64,000 nt of DNA. Origin: Janthinobacterium sp. UMAB-56. GTDB lineage: Bacteria > Pseudomonadota > Gammaproteobacteria > Burkholderiales > Burkholderiaceae_D. Below, in pieces: positions 43,438-52,540 of the stretch; position 1 is the first letter of the stretch; every line of letters begins with the position of its first letter. The DNA is taken from the NCBI RefSeq assembly GCF_900095265.1, contig NZ_LT607656.1, forward strand, positions 18,321-82,320. The letters are read 5' to 3'. A program made the position numbers and the translations under genes. The notes under the pieces are model-generated. The model did not search any database, was not told the origin of the DNA, and saw only the letters and a list, made by a program, of their open reading frames with translations.

Positions 43438-43902
43438 ATGTTCGATATCCTGGTGTACCTCTACGAGACTTACTATCGCCCCGATGCCTGCCCCGAGCCG
43501 GCAGTCCTGGCGCGCAAACTGTCGGCCGTCGGTTTCGACGACGTGGAGATTTCCGAAGCGCTCGTCTGGCTGACGGATTTGAACGCCATGGCCGGCGTCG
43601 AGCAAATTCTGACGGCCAGTTCCACGGGCACGCGCTTCTACGTGCAGCAGGAAAGCGAGGTGCTGGGCGCGGCCGCCATCGGTTTCATCCAGTTCCTGGA
43701 AAGCGCCAAGGTGCTCTCGCCGCTGCAGCGCGAAATCGTCATCGAACGGGCGCTGGCGCTCGACGAGGCCCCCGTTTCGCTGGGCAAGCTGAAAGTCATC
43801 GTGCTGATGCTGCTGTGGAGCCAGGGCAAGGAACCGGATGCCCTGATGTTCGACGACTTATTTGTCGACGATGAAGACCTGCCTCCCCGCCTGCTACACT
43901 AA
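43438..43902 (+). CDS. smg: Smg family protein (DUF494)
   Basis: 154 residues, starting [19 protein letters not shown] and rich in acidic residues, with [19 protein letters not shown] and a C-terminal [15 protein letters not shown]. This is the Smg/DUF494 family, conserved next to dprA in beta- and gammaproteobacteria. The biochemical role is unsettled. The acidic nature and position between dprA and a topoisomerase suggest a nucleic-acid-linked job, but that is inference. Confidence 0.92.
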   Translation: MFDILVYLYETYYRPDACPEPAVLARKLSAVGFDDVEISEALVWLTDLNAMAGVEQILTASSTGTRFYVQQESEVLGAAAIGFIQFLESAKVLSPLQREIVIERALALDEAPVSLGKLKVIVLMLLWSQGKEPDALMFDDLFVDDEDLPPRLLH

Positions 43903-44195
43903 TATAGAGCGCTGGCTGGCTGCCACTGCAGCCGTTGGCCCGATCCTGGCGCCGCTGCCGCGCCATCCCCTTTAATATGTACTGCACCCGCGCGCACGCT
44001 AGCCCAATGTGTTTGCGCCTGCGCATTCTTGCTTGCAGATAACTTGCCGAATTCTTCAATAGGCGCTTATCATTGGCCGCTTGACAAGACCACAAGTCAC
44101 CAGGCCTTGCGCAGACAAAAGCGTCGGCGCCTGGCAATGCACTGTATGATGCGCATGCTGAAACTATCCTAGAGCATTTTTCGAGACTAAAAAAT

Positions 44196-46874
44196 ATGAC
44201 AAAAACCCTCATCATCGCCGAGAAGCCTTCTGTCGCGAACGATATCGCGAAGACGCTTGGCGGCTTCACCAAGCACGATGAGTACTTTGAATCGGATGAA
44301 TACGTCCTGTCGTCGGCGGTTGGCCACTTGCTGGAGATTGCCGTACCGGAAGAATTCGACGTGAAGCGCGGCAAATGGAGTTTCGCGCACTTGCCGATGA
44401 TTCCACCGTATTTCGCGCTGAACCCGATCGCCAAGACGGAAGCGCGCCTCAAAGTATTAAACAAGCTGATCAAACGTAAAGATGTAAGCACCCTCATTAA
44501 CGCATGCGATGCGGGGCGCGAAGGCGAGCTGATTTTCCGCCTCATCGCGCAAAACGCGAAAGCCAAGCAACCGGTCAAGCGCCTGTGGCTGCAGTCGATG
44601 ACGCCGGGCGCCATCCGCGACGGTTTCTCGCACCTGCGCAGCGACGAAGAAATGCTGCCGCTGGCGGATGCGGCCCGCTGCCGCTCGGAAGCCGATTGGT
44701 TGATCGGTATCAATGGCACGCGTGCCATGACGGCCTTTAATTCGAAAGAGGGCGGTTTTTATTTGACCACCGTCGGCCGCGTGCAAACGCCAACTTTGTC
44801 CATCGTGGTCGAACGCGAAGACAAGATCAAGAAATTCGTGCCGCGCGACTTCTGGGAAGTGCGCGCCGAATTCGTCTGCGCGGCCGGTATCTATGAAGGC
44901 CGCTGGCTCGACACGAAGTTCAAGAAGGACGAGAACGATCCCGAGAAGCGCGCCGAGCGCCTGTGGAGCAAGACGGCTGCCGACTCGATCGCCACCGCCT
45001 GCCGCGGCCGTCAAGGCATCGTCACGGAAGAATCGAAGCCGACCACCTCGATGGCGCCTGGCCTGTTCGACCTGACCAGCTTGCAGCGCGAAGCAAACTC
45101 GCGTTTCGGCTTCTCGGCCAAGAACACCCTGGGCCTGGCCCAGGCGCTGTACGAAAAGCACAAGGTGCTGACGTATCCGCGTACCGATTCGCGCCACTTG
45201 CCGGAAGACTACATGCCGACCGTGCTGCAGGCGCTGGAAACGGTCAAGGACAACAGCAACTACCACCAGTTTGCCAAGCAGATCATCGACAAGGGCTGGG
45301 TCAAGCCGAACAAGCGCATCTTCGACAATACCAAGATCTCGGATCACTTCGCGATCATCCCGACGACGATCGCGCCGAAAAACCTGTCCGAGCCGGAACA
45401 GAAGTTGTACGACCTCGTCACGCGCCGCTTCATGGCCGTGTTCTTCCCGCCTGCGGAATTCCAGGTCACCACGCGCTACACGGAAGTGTCCGGCCATCAG
45501 TTCAAGACTGAAGGCAAGGTCATGACCAATCCGGGCTGGCTGGCCATCTACGGCAAGGAAGCGTCGACGGACGCCGACAAGGAAAGCAATGGCAACGGCA
45601 ACCTGGTGCCAGTCGCCAAGGGCGAGAACGTGCAGACGGAAAGCGTCAACGCCAACGGCCTGGTCACCAAGCCGCCTGCGCGCTTCACGGAGGCGACCTT
45701 GCTGTCGGCCATGGAAGGCGCTGGCAAGCTGATCGACGACGACGAGCTGCGCGATGCGATGGCCGGCAAGGGCCTCGGCACGCCAGCCACACGCGCGGCC
45801 ACCATCGAGGGCTTGCTGACGGAGCGCTATTTGATCCGCGAAGGCCGCGAATTGATTCCGACGGCCAAGGCGTCGCAGCTGATGACTTTGCTCAAGGGCC
45901 TGGGCGTCAATGAATTGACGGCGCCAGAGTTGACGGGCGAGTGGGAATACAAGCTGTCGCAGATGGAAAAAGGCAAGATTTCGCGCGAAGAATTCATGCG
46001 TGAAATTGCGCAGATGACGCAAATCATCGTCAAGCGCGCCAAGGAATACGACAACGACACGATTCCCGGCGACTACGCCACCCTGGCAACGCCATGCCCG
46101 AATTGTGGCGGCGTGGTGAAGGAAAACTATCGCCGTTTCGCCTGCACCAAGTGCGAATTCTCGATGAGCAAGACGCCGGGTTCGCGCCAGTTCGAAATCG
46201 CCGAAGTGGAGCAATTGCTGAAGGAGCGCACCATCGGCCCGCTGCAAGGCTTCCGCTCGAAGATGGGGCGTCCGTTCGCCGCCATCTTGCGCATCGTGCG
46301 CGATGAAGAGATCAAGAATTCCAAGCTGGAATTCGATTTCGGCCAGAACGACGAGAGCGAAGATGGCGAAGGCGTCGACTTCACGGGCCAGACGCCCGTC
46401 GGCCCTTGCCCCAAGTGCAACGCCGGCGTGTATGAAATGGGCCTGGCCTATGTGTGCGAGCACAGCGTGGCCAAGCCGAAGACCTGCGATTTCCGCAGCG
46501 GACGCATCATCTTGCAGCAGGAAATCTTGCCGGAACAAATGGCGAAACTGCTCAACGATGGCAAGACGGACTTGTTGCCGGGCTTTGTTTCGCAGCGTAC
46601 CCGTCGCCCGTTCAAGGCCTTCCTCGTGCGCGGCAAGGATGGCAAGGTGAGCTTCGAGTTTGAAGAGCGCAAGGCCAAGCCGGGCGCCAAGACGGTAGCC
46701 AAGACGAAGGCGGCAGCGACCGAGGTCGAAGGAGAAGAGGGCGCGGCGCCGGCGAAGAAAACGGCCGTCAAGAAAGCGGCAGCCGTCAAAAAGGCGCCGG
46801 TCAAGAAGGCGACGGCCGTGAAAAAGCCGGCCGCCAAGAAGGCGCCGGCGAAGAAAGCGGCAGCGGCGGAGTAG
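44196..46874 (+). CDS. topB: DNA topoisomerase III
   Basis: 892 residues, type IA topoisomerase. The Toprim domain opens TKTLIIAEKPSVANDIA and has NACDAGREGELIFR. The active-site Tyr lies in VLTYPRTDSRHLPED near residue 330. Two C-terminal Cys-type zinc motifs follow (CPNCGGVVKENY with CTKCEF, and CPKCNAGVYEMG). The last about 65 residues are Lys/Ala/Val repeats like a histone H1 tail. TopB decatenates DNA. Its 293-base upstream gap shows a TTGACA near 44083 but no good -10. Confidence 0.95.
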   Translation: MTKTLIIAEKPSVANDIAKTLGGFTKHDEYFESDEYVLSSAVGHLLEIAVPEEFDVKRGKWSFAHLPMIPPYFALNPIAKTEARLKVLNKLIKRKDVSTLINACDAGREGELIFRLIAQNAKAKQPVKRLWLQSMTPGAIRDGFSHLRSDEEMLPLADAARCRSEADWLIGINGTRAMTAFNSKEGGFYLTTVGRVQTPTLSIVVEREDKIKKFVPRDFWEVRAEFVCAAGIYEGRWLDTKFKKDENDPEKRAERLWSKTAADSIATACRGRQGIVTEESKPTTSMAPGLFDLTSLQREANSRFGFSAKNTLGLAQALYEKHKVLTYPRTDSRHLPEDYMPTVLQALETVKDNSNYHQFAKQIIDKGWVKPNKRIFDNTKISDHFAIIPTTIAPKNLSEPEQKLYDLVTRRFMAVFFPPAEFQVTTRYTEVSGHQFKTEGKVMTNPGWLAIYGKEASTDADKESNGNGNLVPVAKGENVQTESVNANGLVTKPPARFTEATLLSAMEGAGKLIDDDELRDAMAGKGLGTPATRAATIEGLLTERYLIREGRELIPTAKASQLMTLLKGLGVNELTAPELTGEWEYKLSQMEKGKISREEFMREIAQMTQIIVKRAKEYDNDTIPGDYATLATPCPNCGGVVKENYRRFACTKCEFSMSKTPGSRQFEIAEVEQLLKERTIGPLQGFRSKMGRPFAAILRIVRDEEIKNSKLEFDFGQNDESEDGEGVDFTGQTPVGPCPKCNAGVYEMGLAYVCEHSVAKPKTCDFRSGRIILQQEILPEQMAKLLNDGKTDLLPGFVSQRTRRPFKAFLVRGKDGKVSFEFEERKAKPGAKTVAKTKAAATEVEGEEGAAPAKKTAVKKAAAVKKAPVKKATAVKKPAAKKAPAKKAAAAE

Positions 46875-46889
46875 TCCGGCGCCAAGCAG

Positions 46890-46921
46890 AAAAAAGCCAG
46901 GGATCGCTCCCTGGCTTTTTT
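46890..46921. terminator. Intrinsic terminator between topB and the His-rich gene
   Basis: AAAAAAGCCAGGGA, a TCGC loop and TCCCTGGCTTTTTT form a perfect bidirectional terminator for the convergent genes. Confidence 0.92.
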
Positions 46922-46953
46922 ACATCCGATGTGACCGGGTGCTAGCCTGGTGC

Positions 46954-47691
46954 TTAGTCCAGGTAGTCGGAATACTCGCGCTGTGCGTAGTTCTGCAGGT
47001 TGGCCCACGGTTGCGCCTTGCTGACGCTCGGCTGCAGCTTGACGTCGACCCGGCGATAGAAGGTATTGGCGCGGTCGCCGCTTTCGATAATCAAGGGAAT
47101 CTGCTTTTGCTCATCCCACAAGATGCGCTGGAACACGCCCTTCTTTTCCACTTCGCGCCAGCGTGCGCCCGTCACGTTCGATGCCTGTTTCGATAAAGGC
47201 ATGGCGGCCACCAGCTTCGGGTCCAGCAGATAAAAACTGTTTTCCCAGGAACCGTCGAAATTGACGTTTTCGTACTCGGCCTTGGGAATCGACACGACGA
47301 TCTTGTCATGTGCGTCGATGTATTCCACGCGCACGGTATTTTTTTCCAGCGTCACATGGCGGGGAATCAGCACGGGATTGAAGTGTTTGTGTTCATGCTG
47401 CGTGGCCGCTGTCGAGGTTTTCAACGCGACCTTCTTGTTCTCGCCATGGCTGTGGCCAGCATGCGCGTCCGTCGATGGCGCCAGCACGCGCTCGACCCAC
47501 ACGTGGCCGGGGCGGCGCAGCATCTTTTCTTCGTAGCGGCTCTCGCGCGTCACGCCTTCCGGCGTCAGCACGCGGCTGTAATAGGTGATGCCCAGGTCCA
47601 GGTCGACGGGCGCGGGAGGCGTGGCAGGAGCGGCCTGGGCGCTGGCGGCAAAGCCGGCGGCCAGGAGGATGGCGATCAGGGACGATTTCAT
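46954..47691 (-). CDS. Exported protein with histidine-rich segment
   Basis: 245 residues. A signal peptide ends near SAQAAPA. A His-rich stretch (HAGHSHGENKK, then TQHEHKHFNPV) near residues 77-105 suggests zinc or other metal binding. The remainder (ITYYSRVLTPEGVTRESRYE, NTFYRRVDVKLQPS) looks like an outer-membrane or periplasmic beta protein. I do not recognise the family. It is last in a minus-strand run after two alkaline phosphatases, 73 bases downstream of the second. Supplying or sensing metal for those zinc enzymes is a plausible inference. Confidence 0.7.
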   Translation of the reverse strand: MKSSLIAILLAAGFAASAQAAPATPPAPVDLDLGITYYSRVLTPEGVTRESRYEEKMLRRPGHVWVERVLAPSTDAHAGHSHGENKKVALKTSTAATQHEHKHFNPVLIPRHVTLEKNTVRVEYIDAHDKIVVSIPKAEYENVNFDGSWENSFYLLDPKLVAAMPLSKQASNVTGARWREVEKKGVFQRILWDEQKQIPLIIESGDRANTFYRRVDVKLQPSVSKAQPWANLQNYAQREYSDYLD

Positions 47692-47764
47692 GGTGTTGCC
47701 TTTACGTGCAGAGGGGCGGAGGGCATTGCCGTCCGCCCCGGTGGGGTTACCGCGTTGATGTGGA

Positions 47765-49189
47765 TCAGAAGCCGAAGGCCGCCTTCAGCAAGTCAAACAC
47801 CTTGGTGTTGTCCAGGGTGCCCTTGAAGGTCTTGGCGCCGGCGCCCGTGGCCAGCAGCTTGACGTCGCCGCCGCCGTGGGTTTCACTGGCCAGGCGCACG
47901 CCTGTTTCTTGCAGGTAGTTGTCTTTCAGGGCCGTGGCACTGTCGACGTTGCTGCGCAGGTCAGGGCGATTCGGGCCATTGCCGAACACCAGGGTGGTGT
48001 AGGTATTGCCATCGGCATCCTTGCTTGGCTGGTTATCCTTGTAGCCGCGATTGATGTCGAGGATAGGATTGCCACGCTTGCCATAACCGTTGAAGGCCAG
48101 CGTGTGGTCATGGTCGGCCGTGACGACGATCAGGGTATTTTCCAGCTTCGGATCGGTTTCCTTGATCTTGCCGATGGCAGCCTTGATGGCGTCGTCGAAA
48201 GCGATGGTATCGGTCAGCGCGCGCTTGGCGTTGATACCGTGCAAGGCGTGGTCGATGCGGCCGCCTTCGACCATCAGGAAGTAGCCGTTCGCATTTTTCG
48301 ACAGCAAGTCGATGGCTTTCAGCGTCATTTCCGACAGGCTAGGCTGGGTCGCGCCTTCGCCCAGTGGCGGCGTGGCCGTGCGGTCCAGTTCATATTGCAG
48401 GTGGCTGCGGGTGCTGTACAGGCCGATGAACTTCTTGCCGCTCGGCGCTGCCGCCATTTCATCTTTCGTCGCGGCCACGGTGTAGCCCTTGGCGGCAAAT
48501 TCCGTCAGCAGGTTGCGGCCATCGGCGCGGCCATACTTGTTGCTTGCCGACCAAGGCGTGAAGTGGTTGCGGCCGCCACCCATCAGCACGTCGACGCCAT
48601 CGCCCAGGGCCGCGTTGTAGCCCGCGCCGCCTGGCGCCGTTTGCGCGGCGATCGCGTATTGCGCATTGCGGTTGCAGATGTGCGAGAAAGTCGTCGCCGG
48701 CGTGGCGTGGGTCAGTTCCGTGGTGGTGATGGCACCCACGGCCTTGCCCTTGGCTTTCGCCAGTTCCAGGATGGTCGGCACGCTCTTGCCGCCGGCCGGG
48801 CAGTTGTCCACGCCCAGGTTGCCGTTGGCGTCGCGGCCCGGTTCCGTGGCGACGGTGTCCTGCGCCATCGAGATGACTTCATTGTTCATCTTGACGCCGG
48901 TCATGTAGGCAGCCATCGATGGTGCGCTGTCCGTCGTTTGCGCATCGTTCGAGAACGTCTTGATGCGCGCCGTGCGCTCCAGCGTGTCCATGGTCAGGCT
49001 GCCATCTTCCTTGTACTGGTAGATGCGCGCCGCCGTCACGACGGAGGGGCCCATGCCGTCGCCGAGGAAGAAGATGACGTTCTTGGCGTCGGCGGCGTAG
49101 GCGCTGGCAACGCTGGCGGCCACGAGCGTGGTCAGCAAGGAGAGTTTCAGGGCCGATTTCAGTGCGGCGGGTTTCGATGCAAGTTTCAT
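47765..49189 (-). CDS. phoA: Alkaline phosphatase (PhoA type), periplasmic
   Basis: 474 residues. A Sec signal peptide ends near ASVASAYA. Metal and catalytic motifs of the family are seen: NVIFFLGDGMGPSVVTAARI, the phospho-Ser in TTDSAPSMAAYMTG, VEGGRIDHALHGINAKRAL, VTADHDHTLAFNG and a C-terminal THGGGDVKLLATG with the zinc His. It hydrolyses phosphomonoesters in the periplasm. It begins 29 bases after the upstream paralogue, so the two are co-transcribed and probably expressed under phosphate limitation. Confidence 0.93.
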   Translation of the reverse strand: MKLASKPAALKSALKLSLLTTLVAASVASAYAADAKNVIFFLGDGMGPSVVTAARIYQYKEDGSLTMDTLERTARIKTFSNDAQTTDSAPSMAAYMTGVKMNNEVISMAQDTVATEPGRDANGNLGVDNCPAGGKSVPTILELAKAKGKAVGAITTTELTHATPATTFSHICNRNAQYAIAAQTAPGGAGYNAALGDGVDVLMGGGRNHFTPWSASNKYGRADGRNLLTEFAAKGYTVAATKDEMAAAPSGKKFIGLYSTRSHLQYELDRTATPPLGEGATQPSLSEMTLKAIDLLSKNANGYFLMVEGGRIDHALHGINAKRALTDTIAFDDAIKAAIGKIKETDPKLENTLIVVTADHDHTLAFNGYGKRGNPILDINRGYKDNQPSKDADGNTYTTLVFGNGPNRPDLRSNVDSATALKDNYLQETGVRLASETHGGGDVKLLATGAGAKTFKGTLDNTKVFDLLKAAFGF

Positions 49190-49218
49190 GTGCTTGTCCA
49201 GTTCTTGTCTCTTGTGGA

Positions 49219-50679
49219 TTACAGACCGCCGGCGGTCTTGACCAGGCCGAATACTTTGGTGTTGTCGATGGTGCCCAGGAAGGTTTCCGAACCCTTGCCG
49301 ATGGCGCCCAGGAAGACGTCGGTGCCGCCATGGGTTTCATTGCCGGCCGTGGTGCGGATTACCGCTTCCTGGTGGTAGGTGTTGGCGCTGGTGACGGTTT
49401 CATCGAGGCTGGCCATGGCAGCGCGACTCGATTGGGTACGGTTTTCGCCATTGCCGAAGCCGATGATCGAATACGGTGCGCCGTCCAGGTCTTTCTCGAC
49501 CGCGCCGGTGACGTAGTTCTTCACCACGCCCAGCACGCCAGGGTTGCCTGCAGCCGTCTTGCCCGTGCGCTTGGCGTAGCCGTTCAGCACCAGGGTGTGG
49601 TCATGGTCGGCCGTGACGACGATCAGGGTATTGGCCAGGGTCGGATCGGTCAGCTTGGCTTTCTCGATGGCGGCCTTGATGGCGTTATCGAACGCGACGG
49701 TATCTTGCAGCGCTTTCTTGGCCGTGGTTTCGTGCAGTGCATGGTCGATGCGACCGCCTTCGACCATCAGGAAATAACCCTTCTTGTTCTTGGCCAGGAC
49801 GTCCATGGCCTTGGTGGTCATTTCCGCCAGGCTAGGTTCCTTGGCTGCATCGCGGTCCAGGTCATAGCTCATGTGGCTGGAAGTGAACACGCCGAACAGG
49901 CGGTCCGTCTTGGCCGCATCGACGGCCTTGAAGTCGGCGCCCGTGTTGGCCACCGTGTAGCTCTTCGCTTTCAGTTCGGCCAGCAGGTCGCGGCCGTCGG
50001 AACGCTTGCCGCCATCCTTGAACGGTTTGAAGAATTGCGCGCCGCCACCGAGGACCACGTCCAGGCCGGTGGTGCCCAGCGCGCTGTTGTAACCCGTGCC
50101 GCCTGGTACCAGGGCCGCAGCGATATCGTTTTCCAGGTCGCGGTGGCAGATGTGCGCATAGGTCGTGGCCGGCGTGGCGTGCGTCACGCGCGCCGTGCTG
50201 ACGACGCCAGCGGCAAAGCCCTTGGCCTTGGCCAGTTCCAGCAAGGTGGTGGCGGGCGTGCCGTTGCCGGTGCCGCATTTGTTGACCAGTTTGTTGCCGT
50301 TCGCATCCGTGCCCGGATCGATGGCGACCGTGTTGGCCGACATCGAGATGACTTCATTGTTCATCTTCACGCCGGTCATGTAGGCGGCCATCGATGGCGC
50401 GCTGTCCGTCACTTGCGCGTCGTTCGAGAACGTTTTGACGAAGGCCGTTTCCGGCAGCGTGTCCATGGTCAGCGCACCCTCTTCGCCCACCGAGTAGATG
50501 CGTGCGGCCGTCATGGTGGTCAGGCCCATGCCATCGCCGAGGAAGAAGATGACGTTTTTCGGTGGTGCTTCGGGCGCCACGTCTTCTTTTTTGGCGTCGC
50601 TGCCGCAGGCGGCCAGCATCAGGGTGATGGCGACGCTGCAGCCAGCGACGGAAATTTTTCTGCGTGTCATGTGGTTCAT
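49219..50679 (-). CDS. Alkaline phosphatase, lipoprotein form
   Basis: 486 residues from the ATG at 50679 (50670 is an equal alternative). The N terminus is a lipoprotein signal with lipobox LAAC (LMLAACGSDAKKED). The rest parallels the next gene: NVIFFLGDGMGLTTMTAARI, VTDSAPSMAAYMTG, VEGGRIDHALHETTAKKALQ, VTADHDHTLVLNGY and NETHGGTDVFLGAIG. It is presumably tethered to a membrane, so one transcript makes a tethered and a soluble phosphatase. A candidate Pho box lies 38 bases upstream. Confidence 0.92.
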   Translation of the reverse strand: MNHMTRRKISVAGCSVAITLMLAACGSDAKKEDVAPEAPPKNVIFFLGDGMGLTTMTAARIYSVGEEGALTMDTLPETAFVKTFSNDAQVTDSAPSMAAYMTGVKMNNEVISMSANTVAIDPGTDANGNKLVNKCGTGNGTPATTLLELAKAKGFAAGVVSTARVTHATPATTYAHICHRDLENDIAAALVPGGTGYNSALGTTGLDVVLGGGAQFFKPFKDGGKRSDGRDLLAELKAKSYTVANTGADFKAVDAAKTDRLFGVFTSSHMSYDLDRDAAKEPSLAEMTTKAMDVLAKNKKGYFLMVEGGRIDHALHETTAKKALQDTVAFDNAIKAAIEKAKLTDPTLANTLIVVTADHDHTLVLNGYAKRTGKTAAGNPGVLGVVKNYVTGAVEKDLDGAPYSIIGFGNGENRTQSSRAAMASLDETVTSANTYHQEAVIRTTAGNETHGGTDVFLGAIGKGSETFLGTIDNTKVFGLVKTAGGL

Positions 50680-50716
50680 CCGGCTAGGTTTGAAAGAGCT
50701 AGCAAGATAACAATCC

Positions 50717-50744
50717 AATGTGACACCCTCATGACGCTGTGACA
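50717..50744 (-). promoter_or_regulatory. Candidate Pho box
   Basis: On the minus strand GTCAT and GTCAC occur 11 bases apart in CGTCATGAGGGTGTCACA, with another TGTCACAG just upstream. This fits the 11-bp spaced TGTCA repeats bound by PhoB. It lies 38-65 bases before the first alkaline phosphatase. Confidence 0.6.
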
Positions 50745-50887
50745 TGTTTTGCGACGGCGCCATGCCTTTGCCGGTGGTGTGGCTTTCGCGCACGTCCTCG
50801 CTGGAAAAATACACCGTGGCGTGCTTGCCGGCGTTTGATGGCAGCGATGATTCCATCAAGGATTGCATCGAATCAAGCAACAAACTA

Positions 50888-50923
50888 TTGCGCTTTATCG
50901 GGTTTTTCTACCGAATAAAGCAA
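50888..50923. promoter_or_regulatory. Imperfect inverted repeat before the MBL gene
   Basis: TTGC-GC-TTTAT-CGG on the left mirrors CCG-AATAAAGCAA on the right around an 8-base T-rich centre. It lies 42 bases before the MBL start in the 285-base gap between divergent genes. It could be an operator or a leader hairpin. Confidence 0.4.
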
Positions 50924-50964
50924 CGTAAGATGCAGTCATTCCAATCATTTTGTGAAGGCACATC

Positions 50965-51834
50965 ATGTTCTCCAAATCTATCAGCAGCGTTCTTGTCTCC
51001 ACCCTGTTTGCCGCCGGCGCCGCCTCGGCCGCCGCCAGCGCCCCCTTGACCCTGGAAGTATTCAATCCGGGCGAAGCGGCTATTTTCCCGGTCGCTTCCG
51101 TGCTGGTCGCTGGCAAGCATGACGCCGTGCTGATCGATGCGCAGTTTTCGCGCGCGGAAGCGCAAAAGCTGGTGGAGAAGATCCGCGCCAGCGGCAAGAA
51201 ACTGACGACCGTCTATATCAGCCACAGCGATCCCGATTTTTACTTTGGCCTCGACGTGATCAAGGCTGCTTTCCCGCAGGCGAAAATCGTCGCCACTTCG
51301 GCAACCGTCGCGGAAATCCGCCGCAAGGCTGACGCCAAGGTCGCCTACTGGGGCCCGATCCTGAAAGATAATGCGCCGCACAGCATCGTCATTCCCGAAG
51401 CGTTGAAGGGCAAGCGCATCACCCTGGAAGGCCAGTCGCTGGACATCGCCGGCCCGACGCCAGCGCGCACCTATGTGTGGATTCCGTCGATCAAGGCCGT
51501 CGTCGGCGGCGTGGTGCTGTTTGGCAACTTGCACGTCTGGACGGCCGATACGCAAAGCCTGCAATCGCGCCAGGACTGGCTCAAGACACTGGACGGCATC
51601 GCCGCCCTGAAACCTGTCACTGTCGTGCCCGGCCACTTCAAGGTCGGTTCCAGCATGACGCCGGACAGCATCGCTTTTACGCGCGACTATCTGGTGACGT
51701 TTGAAGCGGAGACGGCCAAGGCCGCCAATTCAGCGGCCCTGATCGAAGCCATGAAAACGCGCTATCCGAAGCTGGGCCTCGATGGCGCCCTGGAGACGAG
51801 CGCCAAGGTGGCCAAAGGTGAAATGCAATGGTAA
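50965..51834 (+). CDS. MBL-fold exported protein with altered metal motif
   Basis: 289 residues. A signal peptide ends near SAAASAP. The MBL fold is suggested by DAVLIDAQFSRAEAQKLVEK, the loop YISHSDPDFYFGLDVI and late VVPGHFKVG. Where active MBL hydrolases have HxHxDH, this protein has His-Ser-Asp-Pro-Asp-Phe, so two zinc ligands are changed; the later GH is kept. It may bind one metal, or have lost hydrolase activity. It is periplasmic by prediction. The thiol oxidoreductase gene follows at once. A GAAGG ribosome site precedes the ATG. Confidence 0.8.
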   Translation: MFSKSISSVLVSTLFAAGAASAAASAPLTLEVFNPGEAAIFPVASVLVAGKHDAVLIDAQFSRAEAQKLVEKIRASGKKLTTVYISHSDPDFYFGLDVIKAAFPQAKIVATSATVAEIRRKADAKVAYWGPILKDNAPHSIVIPEALKGKRITLEGQSLDIAGPTPARTYVWIPSIKAVVGGVVLFGNLHVWTADTQSLQSRQDWLKTLDGIAALKPVTVVPGHFKVGSSMTPDSIAFTRDYLVTFEAETAKAANSAALIEAMKTRYPKLGLDGALETSAKVAKGEMQW

Positions 51835-51854
51835 GCGGCAACAGGCAGGTCGCC

Positions 51855-52511
51855 ATGCCCACACTGCACTACATTTTCGACCCGCTGTGCGGCTGGTGCT
51901 ACGGCGCCGCGCCGCTGGTCGAGGCGGCGCGCGCCGTGCCCGGCCTGGCGGTGGCGTTTCACGGCGGCGGCATGATGACGGGCAGCAATCGCCGCCAGAT
52001 CACGCCTGAATGGCGCGGCTATGTGCTGCCGCATGACCGGCGCATCGAGCAATTGTCCGGCCAGCCCTTCGGCGACGCCTACGTGAATGGCTTGCTGAAC
52101 GATACCACGGCCATGATGGATTCCGAACCGCCGATCACGGCCATCCTGGCCGCGCAAGCATTGGCTGGCAAGGGCCTGGACATGCTGCAGCGCGTGCAGC
52201 GCGCCCATTACGTGGACGGCTTGCGCATTGCCGACCTGCCCGTGCTGCTGGCGCTGGCGCAAGAACTGGACATGGATGGGGCGGCATTCCAGGCCGGGTA
52301 TGCGCGGCAGGCGGGCGTTGCGACGCAGCAGCACATCGATGCCAGCCGTGCCTTGCTGGCGCAGGTGGGCGGGCAGGGCTTTCCCACGTTCGTGCTCGAC
52401 GATGGCAACGGCAAGCTGTCCGTGATCGATATCGGCGGCTTCCTGGGCCAGCCGGCGAAGTTGCAGGCACAGCTGGGTGGCGTGTGCGATGCCCGTGGTT
52501 GCGCATTGTAA
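51855..52511 (+). CDS. DsbA/FrnE-like thioredoxin-fold oxidoreductase
   Basis: 218 residues from MPTLHYIFDPLCGWCYG; no signal peptide, so probably cytoplasmic. The CGWC active site sits at about residues 12-15, a helical insert follows, and the cis-Pro loop reads GGQGFPTFVLDDG. It resembles FrnE-like DsbA-family proteins that handle oxidative stress. An in-frame ATG at 51828 overlaps the MBL gene end and is less likely. Catalase follows 93 bases downstream. Confidence 0.82.
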   Translation: MPTLHYIFDPLCGWCYGAAPLVEAARAVPGLAVAFHGGGMMTGSNRRQITPEWRGYVLPHDRRIEQLSGQPFGDAYVNGLLNDTTAMMDSEPPITAILAAQALAGKGLDMLQRVQRAHYVDGLRIADLPVLLALAQELDMDGAAFQAGYARQAGVATQQHIDASRALLAQVGGQGFPTFVLDDGNGKLSVIDIGGFLGQPAKLQAQLGGVCDARGCAL

Positions 52512-52516
52512 ATATC

Positions 52517-52529
52517 TATCGACTCGATA
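52517..52529. promoter_or_regulatory. 13-bp palindrome upstream of catalase
   Basis: TATCGACTCGATA is a perfect odd palindrome six bases after the DsbA-like stop and 75 bases before the catalase ATG. It is not an OxyR consensus site, but position suggests a possible regulator site. Confidence 0.3.
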
Positions 52530-52540
52530 AAATCAATTGT

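Noticed and set aside
52517-52529. OxyR site for catalase
   Set aside because: The palindrome has the half-sites in the inverse order from the ATAG...CTAT consensus, so only a generic dyad is reported.
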